A DNA stretch of 64,000 nucleotides from positions 108,314-172,313 of the forward strand of contig NZ_KV887143.1 of the NCBI RefSeq assembly GCF_001956315.1, read 5' to 3'. Position 1 is the first letter of the stretch; each line of letters opens with the position of its first letter. Source of the stretch: Sphingomonas montana (lineage in GTDB: Bacteria > Pseudomonadota > Alphaproteobacteria > Sphingomonadales > Sphingomonadaceae). Position numbers and translations under genes: made by a program. Shown here one piece after another: positions 11,717 to 20,210 of the stretch. The notes beneath the pieces are model-generated. The model ran no database searches and was not told where the DNA came from. It saw nothing but the letters and a program-made list of their open reading frames with translations.

Positions 11717-14479
11717 TCAGGCCACGGCGGCAAGCGACCCTTCGCCCTCGGCGGCGGCCAGCAGCAGCCGTTCCATGGTACGCAGCCGGGCGGGGGCGAC
11801 GATCTTGTCCCCCACCAGATCGGTCAGATAGAACACATCGACCGCGCGTTCGCCGTAGGTGGCGATATGAGCCGAATGGATCGTGACCTTCGACTGGAAG
11901 AAGGCGTGGGCCAGCGCATTCAGCAAGGCAGGGCGATCGCGCGCATTGACCTCCACCACCGTATAGCGGTTCGACGCCTTGTTATCGACGATGACCTGCG
12001 GTTCGATCTCGAACGCCTCTGCCCGCGTTCGCGCCATCGGCTTGGCTGCCAACCGGTCCGCCAGCCGGCTGCGGTTGGCGAGCGCATCGGCGATGCCGGC
12101 GCTCAGCCGTTCCAGCCGGGACGGTTCGTCGAACGGCTGCCCGAACGGATCCTGGACCAGCAGATTGTCGAGCGCCATGCCGTCGCGCGTCGTGTGGATG
12201 CGCGCATCGATGATGTTCCCGCCGGCCAGATGCACCGCCCCCGCAATCCGGTAGAACAGCCCCGGATGGTCGCCCGCGTACACGGTGACCAGCGTTGCGC
12301 CGCGTTCGGGATCGGCGGTTGCGACGATCGACAGCGGAAGCTGCGCGGCGTCGGCACTTTCGACCAGCGCGGCGTTGCGCGCCACCACGTCGGCGGGTTC
12401 CGCGACCCAATAGGCGTCCGGCAGGCGGCGCGCATAGGTATCGAACGTCGCGTCGTCCCAGCCCAGTTCCGCGCGCAGCCGGGCCTGTTTCGCCTCGATT
12501 CGTTCGCCACGGCCCTTCTGCTTGTGGCCCAGGCGGAGCACTTCCTCGCCCGCTTCGTACAGGTCGGACAGCAACTGGCGTTTCCAGCTGTTCCAGACGC
12601 CGGGGCCGACCGCGCGGATATCGACGACGGTCAGCATCAGCAGCAGCCGCAGCCGTTCCGGGCTCTGCACCACGCCGGCGAAATCGAGGATCGTCTTGAA
12701 ATCCGACAGGTCGCGCTTGAACGCGGTCGCCGACATCAGCAGGTGATGGCGCACCAGCCAGGCGACGGTCTGGGTCTCGGCCGGCGTCAGGCCGAAGCGC
12801 GGGCCGAGCTTTTCCGCGACTTCCGCCCCCAATATGCTGTGATCGCCGCGGCGGCCCTTGGCGATGTCGTGCAGGAATACCGCGACGTACAGCACGCGCC
12901 GCGAAACCAGCCGCGCGAACAATTCGGTCGCGATCGGGTGGTCGCCACCCAGGTCGCCCTTTTCGATCCGCGACAGCAGGCCGATGGCGCGCAGCGAATG
13001 TTCGTCCACCGTGTAATGATGGTACATGTCGAACTGCATCTGCGCCACGACACGCCCGAAATCGGGTACGAAGCGGCCGAGCACGCCCGCCTCGTTCATC
13101 CACCGCAGCACCGTTTCGGGATCGCGCGGGCTGGTCAATATGCCGAGGAACAGTGCATTGGCGCGCGGGTCCGCCCGCACGACATTGTCGATCAGCCGCG
13201 CGTCGCGCCCCGCCTGCCGCATGGCGAGCGGATGAATTTCCAGACCGTGGGCGTCGGCGACGGCGAACATCTCGATCAGGCGGACGGGATCGCCGATGAA
13301 ATGATCGGGTTTAGGCAGCGCGATCCGCCCGCGATCCAGCGTGAACCCGTCGATCTGCCGCCGCCGCCGGATCGACGGCATGCCGAACCGTCGCCCGCGC
13401 CCGGCGAACGTTTCGTCCAGATGCGCCAGGAACACCGCCGTCAGGTCCCCCACCTGTTTGGCGGTCAGGAAATAATGCTGCATGAACCGTTCGACGCCCG
13501 AACGGCCGGGACGGTCGGCGTAGCGCATCCGCGTCGCCACCTCGCGCTGCACGTCGAACGTCAGCCGGTCCTCGGGACGGTTGCTCAGGATGTGGAGATG
13601 GCAGCGCACCGCCCACAGGAAATTTTCCGCGCGCTGGAAACGGCGCAGTTCCTCGCGCGTCAGCAGCCCCTTGTCGACCAGGTCGGGCAGTTCTCGCACG
13701 CGGTAGGCGAACTTGCCGATCCAGAACAGCGTATGGAGATCGCGCAGCCCGCCCTTGCCCTCCTTGATATTGGGTTCGACGACGTACCGGCTGTCGCCCA
13801 TCCGGACGTGGCGCGTGTTGCGTTCGGCCAGCTTGTCCGTGACGAACGCGCGGGCGGCGGTGGATCCGTCGCGGATCTCACGGTCGAACCGGCGCGCGGC
13901 ATCCTCGTACACGCCTGTATCGCCCCAGACGTAGCGCCCTTCGAGCAAGGCCGTCCGGATCGTCAGGTCACCCTTCGCCATCCGGATCATGTCGTCCAGC
14001 GACCGGCTGCTGTGGCCGATCTTCAGCCCCAGGTCCCAGAGCGTGTACAGCATCGATTCGATGATCTGTTCGCCCCACCCGGTCTGTTTGGACGGGGTCA
14101 GGAACGCGATGTCGATATCCGAATGAAGCGCCATTTCGCCGCGCCCATAACCGCCGACCGCGACCAGCGTCAGCCGTTCGCCGGAGGACGGATTGGCGTT
14201 CGGATACAGCGTCCGAACCGTGAAATCGCAGATCAGGCGGAGCAACTGATCGGTCAGATAGGCATAGCCGGCCGCGACTTCCCGCCCGCGACTGGGCTGG
14301 AGCGCCAGCCGCCCCGCCATTTCGGCGCGACCCCTGTCCAGCGCGGTCCGCAGGATCGCCACGGATGCGGCCCGCATCCGGATGGTATCGCCGGGCGGGA
14401 TTGCCGCCAGCAGATCGGCGACGACGCGTCGATCGACGATCGTGCGGCGTTCGGGAAGGCTTTCGAAACGGGTGACCAT
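11717..14479 (-). CDS. glnD: [Protein-PII] uridylyltransferase / uridylyl-removing enzyme
   Basis: The nitrogen sensor that uridylylates PII proteins when glutamine is low and reverses this when it is high. Length is 920 residues, usual for the family. Domains in order: nucleotidyltransferase (VAVGGYGRGEMALHSDIDIA, with Gly109-Gly110 and Asp121/Asp123), a GlnE-like helical region, an HD domain for UMP removal (VFLHDIAKGRRGDHSILG), and two ACT domains near 750 and 850 that sense glutamine (AGDHPGLFYRIAG; VEVNARDRPALLNALA). The start MVTRFESLPERR matches the conserved N-terminus; a longer open frame upstream crosses the divergent RsmB gene and is rejected. The 94-base gap to 14574 should hold both promoters. 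Confidence 0.96.
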   Translation of the reverse strand: MVTRFESLPERRTIVDRRVVADLLAAIPPGDTIRMRAASVAILRTALDRGRAEMAGRLALQPSRGREVAAGYAYLTDQLLRLICDFTVRTLYPNANPSSGERLTLVAVGGYGRGEMALHSDIDIAFLTPSKQTGWGEQIIESMLYTLWDLGLKIGHSSRSLDDMIRMAKGDLTIRTALLEGRYVWGDTGVYEDAARRFDREIRDGSTAARAFVTDKLAERNTRHVRMGDSRYVVEPNIKEGKGGLRDLHTLFWIGKFAYRVRELPDLVDKGLLTREELRRFQRAENFLWAVRCHLHILSNRPEDRLTFDVQREVATRMRYADRPGRSGVERFMQHYFLTAKQVGDLTAVFLAHLDETFAGRGRRFGMPSIRRRRQIDGFTLDRGRIALPKPDHFIGDPVRLIEMFAVADAHGLEIHPLAMRQAGRDARLIDNVVRADPRANALFLGILTSPRDPETVLRWMNEAGVLGRFVPDFGRVVAQMQFDMYHHYTVDEHSLRAIGLLSRIEKGDLGGDHPIATELFARLVSRRVLYVAVFLHDIAKGRRGDHSILGAEVAEKLGPRFGLTPAETQTVAWLVRHHLLMSATAFKRDLSDFKTILDFAGVVQSPERLRLLLMLTVVDIRAVGPGVWNSWKRQLLSDLYEAGEEVLRLGHKQKGRGERIEAKQARLRAELGWDDATFDTYARRLPDAYWVAEPADVVARNAALVESADAAQLPLSIVATADPERGATLVTVYAGDHPGLFYRIAGAVHLAGGNIIDARIHTTRDGMALDNLLVQDPFGQPFDEPSRLERLSAGIADALANRSRLADRLAAKPMARTRAEAFEIEPQVIVDNKASNRYTVVEVNARDRPALLNALAHAFFQSKVTIHSAHIATYGERAVDVFYLTDLVGDKIVAPARLRTMERLLLAAAEGEGSLAAVA

Positions 14480-14573
14480 GACGTTGCTGTAGCAGGCTGA
14501 TCCTGAAAAAACGCTACCATCCGGCAAAGCGCGCGGGTGGTTTCGCAGGCCGACACGTTCTAAGCCCCCGCAA

Positions 14574-15839
14574 ATGACCAGACAGGATGATCCCCCCGGT
14601 ACGCCCGCCCGCCGTGCGGCGATGCGGCTGCTCGATGCGGTGCTGCGCAAGGGGCTGCCGCTGGAAGCGGCGATGGCATCGGCCACGGCGGAACTGGAGC
14701 GCGCCGACGACCGTGGTTTCGCGCATGCCATCGCGGCCGAAGCGTTGCGGCGCCTGCCGGACCTGGACGCGCTGATCGATTCGGCGACGCCCAAGCCGAT
14801 GCCGGAAGATGCCAAGCCACGCTTCGCGCTGCGCATCGCGCTGGTCCAGGCGCTGGCGCTGGGCACGCCGCCACATGCCGCGATCGCCACCGTCCTGCCG
14901 CTGGTCGACGGCGGGCCGCGCCGGCTGGTCCACGGCGTGTTCGGCACGCTGATCCGGCGGGGGGACCGGTTGCCCGATCCGCCGCACCTGCCGGTCGCGG
15001 TCGGCATCCGCTGGGCGCGCGCCTGGGGCGATGCGGCGGCCGAGGCGGCGCGGTACGGGATCGCGCAGCCTGCGCCGATCGATCTGACGCTGAAGGCGGA
15101 CGATCCTGCGCTGGTGACGGAACTGGGCGGCGTGACGCTGGCCCCGCGGCATGTGCGGCTGCCCGCCGGAACCGCGGTGGAGGAACTGCCGGGCTATGGC
15201 GATGGGCGCTGGTGGGTGCAGGACATCGCTGCCTCGCTGCCCGCCCGGCTGATCGGCGCGGCCCCGGCGGGCGGCACCGCGATCGACCTGTGCGCGGCCC
15301 CCGGCGGCAAGACGATGCAGCTGGCGACTGCGGGGTGGGACACGACCGCGATCGACCTGTCGCGCACCCGGCTGGGCCGGTTGATGGAGAATATGGACCG
15401 CGTGGGGGCCAAGGCGCGGATGATCGTTGCCAATGCCGCCGTCTGGTCCCCCGACGCCGCGGCCGACGTCGTGCTGCTCGACGCGCCCTGTTCGGCGACG
15501 GGTATCTTCCGCCGCCATCCGGAGGTGCTGCACCGCGCCCGGCCGCGCGTCATCAAGGAACTGGCGGAGCAGCAGGGCCAGTTGCTGGCGCATGCCGCGA
15601 CGATGGTGCGACCGGGCGGGCGACTGGTCTATGCGGTATGTTCGTTGGAACGCAGCGAGGGCGAGGATGTGGCCGACGCGTTCGGCGCGGCGGGGTTCGC
15701 GATCGATCCGGTCCGCCCGGATGAACTGCCCGAGGGTTTCGCGCCCGACCCGGCCGGCTGTCTGCGCGTGCCACCGGGCACGCTGGCGGATGCGGGCGGT
15801 GCCGACGGGTTCTTCGTCGCGCGGTGGCGGCGGGTGTAG
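14574..15839 (+). CDS. RsmB/NOP family RNA (cytosine-5) methyltransferase
   Basis: SAM-dependent enzyme expected to methylate a cytosine in 16S rRNA. The N-terminal ~140 residues resemble the NusB-like RNA-binding domain of RsmB ([16 protein letters not shown]). The catalytic domain has the SAM site [14 protein letters not shown], motif [17 protein letters not shown] and motif [11 protein letters not shown]; the two cysteines in these last motifs are the usual nucleophile/release pair. At 421 residues it matches E. coli RsmB (429). The exact target base is not proven. It opens a rightward run with rpe and the heparinase-like gene. Confidence 0.9.
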   Translation: MTRQDDPPGTPARRAAMRLLDAVLRKGLPLEAAMASATAELERADDRGFAHAIAAEALRRLPDLDALIDSATPKPMPEDAKPRFALRIALVQALALGTPPHAAIATVLPLVDGGPRRLVHGVFGTLIRRGDRLPDPPHLPVAVGIRWARAWGDAAAEAARYGIAQPAPIDLTLKADDPALVTELGGVTLAPRHVRLPAGTAVEELPGYGDGRWWVQDIAASLPARLIGAAPAGGTAIDLCAAPGGKTMQLATAGWDTTAIDLSRTRLGRLMENMDRVGAKARMIVANAAVWSPDAAADVVLLDAPCSATGIFRRHPEVLHRARPRVIKELAEQQGQLLAHAATMVRPGGRLVYAVCSLERSEGEDVADAFGAAGFAIDPVRPDELPEGFAPDPAGCLRVPPGTLADAGGADGFFVARWRRV

Positions 15840-15903
15840 GCGGCACCGCGTCGGCCGGGTCGCGGGGATTGCACCGCCCCGGCCCGCCCGATACAGCTTC
15901 GCC

Positions 15904-16596
15904 ATGACCCGTCCCGTTCTGATCGCACCGTCCATCCTGTCCGCCGATTTCGCGCGGTTGGGGGGGGAGGTGCGCGCCATCGATGCAGCGGGCGCGGACT
16001 GGATCCATTTCGACGTCATGGACGGTCATTTCGTACCGAACATCTCGATCGGTCCCGGTGTCCTCAAGGCGATCCGTCCACATACGACCAAGCCGATCGA
16101 CGTCCACCTGATGATTTCGCCGGTCGACGCCTATCTCGATGCGTTCGCGGAAGCAGGGGCGGACCACATGACCGTGCATCCGGAGGCCGGGCCGCATATC
16201 CACCGCACGGTCCAGCGGATCGCGGGGCTGGGATGCAAGGCCGGGGTCGTGTTGAACCCCGGCACGCCGGCCAAGATGCTCGATTATCTGATCGACGATG
16301 TCGACCTTGTACTGGTGATGAGCGTCAACCCCGGTTTTGGCGGGCAGAGCTTCATCACCAGCCAGCTTCGCAAGATCGAGGCGATCCGGCGGATGATCGA
16401 CAAGACCGGGCGCGACATCTGGTTGCAGGTGGATGGCGGCATCGATTTCGCGACCGCCCCCCAGGCGATCGCGGCCGGCGCGGACGTGCTGGTGGCGGGC
16501 ACCGCCACCTTCCGCGGCGGGCCGGGTGCCTATGCCGACAATATCGCGCGGATACGTGGCCCGGTCGCGCCAGCCGGGGGCACCGCCGCCGCATGA
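15904..16596 (+). CDS. rpe: Ribulose-phosphate 3-epimerase
   Basis: Interconverts ribulose 5-phosphate and xylulose 5-phosphate in the pentose phosphate pathway. The 230-residue (beta/alpha)8 barrel shows all signatures: [33 protein letters not shown] with metal-binding His/Asp, [17 protein letters not shown] and the phosphate-binding QVDGGI and AGTATF. ATG 15904 is the only start giving the canonical N-terminus. Its stop overlaps the next gene's ATG (ATGA). Confidence 0.97.
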   Translation: MTRPVLIAPSILSADFARLGGEVRAIDAAGADWIHFDVMDGHFVPNISIGPGVLKAIRPHTTKPIDVHLMISPVDAYLDAFAEAGADHMTVHPEAGPHIHRTVQRIAGLGCKAGVVLNPGTPAKMLDYLIDDVDLVLVMSVNPGFGGQSFITSQLRKIEAIRRMIDKTGRDIWLQVDGGIDFATAPQAIAAGADVLVAGTATFRGGPGAYADNIARIRGPVAPAGGTAAA

Positions 16597-18317
16597 GCGA
16601 GCCGGGGTCGATCGACGGTATCGAGCCCGGCCGTCAGTTGATCCGTTCGGGCGGCGAACAGGGCGCGTCGCTGGCGGCGCGGCTGGCGGCGCAGTTGCAG
16701 CGGCTGGCATGGCGTTCCCCGCTTCATGGTCTCCGGCTGCGGGGCCGGTATCCGCTGAAGCTGCTGGCGGTGCCGGCCGACCCGATCCCGGGGCATGCGG
16801 GCGACGGTGCGGAGTTGCTGGAAGGCTGGATCCGGCATCGCGGGGTCGCGGTGGAACTGGCGATGCTGGATTTCGCCGATCCGGCCACGATCCCGGCCGC
16901 GCTGGTCGATCATATCCAGACCTTCGGCTTCCTGCGTGACCTGGCCGCGGCGGCCCCGCGCGAACGGGCCGCGCCGATCGCGGAACTGATCGTGCGGCAA
17001 TGGCTGGGGGCGCATGGCGGCGGGGTGACCGATGCCGGATGGCGCACCGATCATTGGGGCCGGCGGATCCTGGCATGGGGGGCGCATGCCCCGCTGATCC
17101 TGTCGTCGCACGACATCGTGTACCGGTCCGCGGTATTGAACGTGCTGGCGCAGGGGGCGCGGCATCTGGACCGCGGGGCGGACAAGACGCCGGCGGGGTT
17201 GCCGCGGATCGCGGCATGGGCGGGGGTGGTGACCGCGGGCCTGCTGATCCCGGGCGGGGACGTGCGGCTGGCGCACGGCGAACAGGGGCTGGCCCGGGTC
17301 CTGGCGGCCTGCGTGTTGCCGGACGGCGGGCTGACCAACCGGTCGCCGACCGCGCAGCTGGATCTGGTCGAACTGCTGTCGCAACTGGTGGCGGTGTATG
17401 AGGCGCGGCGGCGTGCGGTGCCCGACATGCTTGCGGCGGTGCTGGCGCGTGCCGTACCGGCTTTGCTGGGCGTGACGCTGGGTGATGGCGGCCTGTCGAG
17501 CTGGCAGGGCGGCGGCCCGGTGTCCGCCGCGCGGGTGGCGACGGCGGTGACGGCATCGGGCATCCGTACCCGCCCGCTGCGGCAGGCGCGCGACTGGGGG
17601 TATCAGCGGCTGTCCGCGCAGGGCACGCTGGTGGTGATGGACGCCGCGCCGCCGCCCGTCGCGCGGGCCTCGTCCGGCGGATGCGCATCGACGCTGGCGT
17701 TCGAGATGTCGGACGGGCCGCGCCGGCTGGTCGTGAATTGCGGGGGCAGCACCGGGCTGGCCTCCTTGCCGACCGACCTGGCCGAGGGGCTGCGCACGAC
17801 GGCGGCGCATTCGACGCTGACACTGGCCGATGCCAATTCGACCGCGCTGAACCCCGACGGATCGCTGGGTCGCGGCGTGAAGGAAGTGGAGCTTGATCGA
17901 CAGGAACTGGACGCCGGCAGCCGGATCGACGCAAGTCATGACGGCTATGCCCGGCGGCATGGACTGATCCACCGGCGGCAGCTGATGCTGTCCGTCGACG
18001 GGCGCGAACTGCGCGGCGAGGACGTCCTGCTGCCCGCCCCCCGCCGGCGCCGGACCGGCAGCAGCGGTTTTTCGATCCGCTTCCACCTTGCCCCGGGGAT
18101 CAGCGCGTCGGTCACCGCGGACGGGTTGGGCGCGCTGCTGCGCTTCCCGGATGGCGGATCCTGGCAGTTCCGCTGCCGGGGTGGCGCGCTGGCGGTGGAG
18201 GACAGCCTGTGGATCGACCCCGCCGGGCGGCCGCGCGCGACGTGCCAGCTGGTGCTGGACGGCGAAGTGCCGGCCGGCGGGGCCGAGGCGGGGTGGGTCT
18301 TTCGCAGGATGGCATGA
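16593..18317 (+). CDS. Heparinase II/III family protein
   Basis: A 574-residue protein of the heparinase II/III-like group common in Alphaproteobacteria. The first ~340 residues look like an alpha/alpha barrel ([47 protein letters not shown]); the C-terminal half is a beta-sandwich of the heparinase II/III C-terminal type (LVVNCGG, THSTL-like [13 protein letters not shown]). No signal peptide is evident, which is odd for a polysaccharide lyase. It is translationally coupled to rpe by a 4-base overlap. Function is inferred only from family resemblance; substrate is unknown. Confidence 0.85.
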   Translation: MSEPGSIDGIEPGRQLIRSGGEQGASLAARLAAQLQRLAWRSPLHGLRLRGRYPLKLLAVPADPIPGHAGDGAELLEGWIRHRGVAVELAMLDFADPATIPAALVDHIQTFGFLRDLAAAAPRERAAPIAELIVRQWLGAHGGGVTDAGWRTDHWGRRILAWGAHAPLILSSHDIVYRSAVLNVLAQGARHLDRGADKTPAGLPRIAAWAGVVTAGLLIPGGDVRLAHGEQGLARVLAACVLPDGGLTNRSPTAQLDLVELLSQLVAVYEARRRAVPDMLAAVLARAVPALLGVTLGDGGLSSWQGGGPVSAARVATAVTASGIRTRPLRQARDWGYQRLSAQGTLVVMDAAPPPVARASSGGCASTLAFEMSDGPRRLVVNCGGSTGLASLPTDLAEGLRTTAAHSTLTLADANSTALNPDGSLGRGVKEVELDRQELDAGSRIDASHDGYARRHGLIHRRQLMLSVDGRELRGEDVLLPAPRRRRTGSSGFSIRFHLAPGISASVTADGLGALLRFPDGGSWQFRCRGGALAVEDSLWIDPAGRPRATCQLVLDGEVPAGGAEAGWVFRRMA

Positions 18318-18384
18318 CGGGCGTTTGTTCGGTAACCGCAACGAAACGCCGCATCCCTTTGGCCGGTCGGGGCGTTGCGGTTCC

Positions 18385-18590
18385 ATGTCTCTTGTCGAAC
18401 TCGCCCGTTTCCCGGACCGGATCCTCGGTGAACTTGCCCGTGGGCGCTTGGCGGCCGATGGGATCGAATCGGAATTGTTCGATGAGGGTTCGGCGCACTG
18501 GGGCTGGGCATCATGGGCGGGGTGCGACTGATGGTGGCCCGGCGCGATCTGGCGGCGGCGGGCGACGCGCTGGACGTTGCCGGCGAATGA
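18385..18590 (+). pseudogene. DUF2007-type small protein, frameshifted
   Basis: The frame from ATG 18385 reads MSLVELARFPDRILGELA, then GIESELFDEG, the N-terminal part of a DUF2007 (putative signal-transducing) protein, but hits a stop at 18531. A second frame starting around 18495 reads ALGLGIMGGVRLMVARRDLA and continues to TGA 18588-18590, which is the expected C-terminal half. A one-base deletion or two-base insertion near 18490-18500 (GGTTCGGCGCACTGG) would join them into ~68 residues. The distal stop overlaps the next gene's ATG, suggesting the intact gene was coupled to it. This may be a real lesion or a sequence error. A 10-bp inverted repeat (AACCGCAACG at 18334 and its complement at 18373) lies just upstream. 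Confidence 0.7.
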
Positions 18591-19309
18591 CGCCGACGAT
18601 CACCGTCGCCAGTTACAACATGCGCAAGGCCATCGGCACCGACCGACGCCGACGGCCGGACCGCATCTTGGAGGTGCTGCACGAGATCGACGCCGATATC
18701 GTGGCGTTGCAGGAAGCGGACCGGCGGTTCGGGGCCAAGCTGTCGGCGATCCCGATCGACCTGATCGCGGAACGATCGGACTATCGCCCGGTCGGGTTCG
18801 ATGTCCGTCCGGGTGGTATCGGATGGCACGGCAACGCCATCCTGGTGCGCAAGTCCGCCGTCATCACCGCGTGCCGGCCCCTCGACCTGCCCGTGCTGGA
18901 ACCGCGCGGCGCGGTACTGGCCGACGTGCGGATCGGCGGCGCGACGATGCGCATCGTGGGCATGCATCTGGACCTGTCCGGACTGTGGCGGCGACGACAG
19001 GCCAAGGCGGTGATCGCCCATGTCGCGGCGTGCGAGCAGGCGTTGCCGACCGTGCTGATGGGCGACCTGAACGAATGGTCGTTGCATGGCGGTTGCCTGC
19101 GCGATTTCGGCGGTACGTACCGGTTCGCGCCGACCGGTCGCAGCTATCATGCGCGGCGGCCGATGGCGGCGCTCGACCGGATCCTGGTGGGGCCGGGCGT
19201 GGCGGTGATCGATTCAGGTGTCCATCACAGCCACAAGGCATCGCTGGCGTCGGATCATCTGCCGATCTGGGCGAAACTGCATGTGCCGGGCGACGCGGGC
19301 GCGCGATGA
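18587..19309 (+). CDS. Endonuclease/exonuclease/phosphatase family protein
   Basis: A 240-residue Mg-dependent phosphodiesterase-fold protein. The DNase I-like motifs are in order: ASYNMRKAIG, IVALQEAD (metal-binding Glu), GWHGNAILV, IVGMHLDLSG, MGDLNEW (catalytic Asp/Asn), and ASDHLPIWAKL (catalytic His). No signal peptide or membrane segment is seen. The substrate could be nucleic acid or a phospho-lipid/sugar. ATG 18587 overlaps the stop of the interrupted DUF2007 frame and its own stop overlaps the next ATG. Confidence 0.88.
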   Translation: MTPTITVASYNMRKAIGTDRRRRPDRILEVLHEIDADIVALQEADRRFGAKLSAIPIDLIAERSDYRPVGFDVRPGGIGWHGNAILVRKSAVITACRPLDLPVLEPRGAVLADVRIGGATMRIVGMHLDLSGLWRRRQAKAVIAHVAACEQALPTVLMGDLNEWSLHGGCLRDFGGTYRFAPTGRSYHARRPMAALDRILVGPGVAVIDSGVHHSHKASLASDHLPIWAKLHVPGDAGAR

Positions 19310-20142
19310 TGCGGGCGGCGGGCGGGGCGCGTAGCGTGATCCGCTCGCGCGTTCAGGGCCTGATCGGTGCCGGTGGCCCGATCGCGCCACGGCCGCCGGG
19401 GGATCAGGGCCTGTTCGGACCAGGGTCCGCAGCCTGGGCCGTGCACGGTGACGTGACCGCCATGTTGATCGGCGGCGTCTCTTCCCTGTTGCTGCAGATG
19501 CTCCACCCCGGCGCACTGGCCGGCGTGCTGGACCATTCCGATTTCCGGCGGGACATGCGCGGACGGCTGGCCCGAACCGCGCGGTTCGTCGCGCTGACGA
19601 CCTACGGGCCGACCGCGGATGCGGAGGCCGCGATCGCGCGGGTGCGCGGCATTCATGCGCGCGTGACCGGCATCGTGCCCGGCGGCGGCCACTATAGCGC
19701 GAACGACCCGGCCCTGCTGGCCTGGGTGCATGCCGCGGAGGTCGGCAGCTTCCTGGCGGCCTATCTGCGTTATGTCGACCCGGCATTCCCGGTTTGGCGG
19801 CAGGATGACTATCATGCGGAGATGGCCGGCCTCGCGCGGCGGCTGGGCGCGGAGGCGGTGCCGGAAACGCGGGCAGGGTCGCAGGCGTACATGCACGCGA
19901 TGCGGCCCGCCTTGCGGGTCGACGTGCGGACGCGGGACACTGCCCGCCTGTTGCTGGCGCAGCCTGCACCGTACCCCGCGGCCGCACCGTTCCAGCGGCT
20001 GGTGCTGGCGGCCGGTATCGACCTGCTGCCCCGCTGGGCACGGACGATGCACGGCCTGGATGTACCGGTTCCCGCGCGTGTCGCGATCCGGGCGGCCGCC
20101 GCGGGGGCGGGGGGTGTCGTGCGCTGGGCGATGGCAGGCTGA
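19306..20142 (+). CDS. Oxygenase MpaB family protein (DUF2236)
   Basis: A 278-residue helical protein of the DUF2236 / MpaB-Lcp group; characterised relatives (rubber oxygenase Lcp, fungal MpaB) bind a b-type haem. Conserved features visible here are the FGPGSAAWAVHGD start, a histidine in LLLQMLHPGALAGV, TYGPTADAEAA, WVHAAEVGSFL and the Arg-rich helix before it. It is coupled to the upstream phosphatase-fold gene by a 4-base overlap. The physiological substrate is unknown, and haem binding is inferred from the family only. Confidence 0.83.
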   Translation: MMRAAGGARSVIRSRVQGLIGAGGPIAPRPPGDQGLFGPGSAAWAVHGDVTAMLIGGVSSLLLQMLHPGALAGVLDHSDFRRDMRGRLARTARFVALTTYGPTADAEAAIARVRGIHARVTGIVPGGGHYSANDPALLAWVHAAEVGSFLAAYLRYVDPAFPVWRQDDYHAEMAGLARRLGAEAVPETRAGSQAYMHAMRPALRVDVRTRDTARLLLAQPAPYPAAAPFQRLVLAAGIDLLPRWARTMHGLDVPVPARVAIRAAAAGAGGVVRWAMAG

Positions 20143-20210
20143 CGTAAGGATTCGTTGAGGATCGGTCGCTAGGAAGCGTTAATCATCGCACGGTCCGCCG
20201 GAAGGAAGTT

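Noticed and set aside
11429-14500. Very long open frame (over 1000 codons) on the plus strand opposite glnD
   Set aside because: It is an antisense shadow caused by high G+C; its translation is His/Gln/Arg-rich with no motif, while the minus-strand frame is an intact GlnD.
14480-15007. N-terminal extension of glnD to 15007
   Set aside because: It would overlap most of the divergent RsmB-like gene; the conserved GlnD N-terminus begins at 14479.
15553-17934. Long minus-strand frames opposite the RsmB-like, rpe and heparinase genes
   Set aside because: Pro/Arg/Ser-rich antisense translations without domains; the plus-strand genes carry full family signatures.
18490-18505. Programmed frameshift in the DUF2007 gene
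   Set aside because: No slippery heptamer or following pseudoknot is evident; a lesion or sequence error is simpler.
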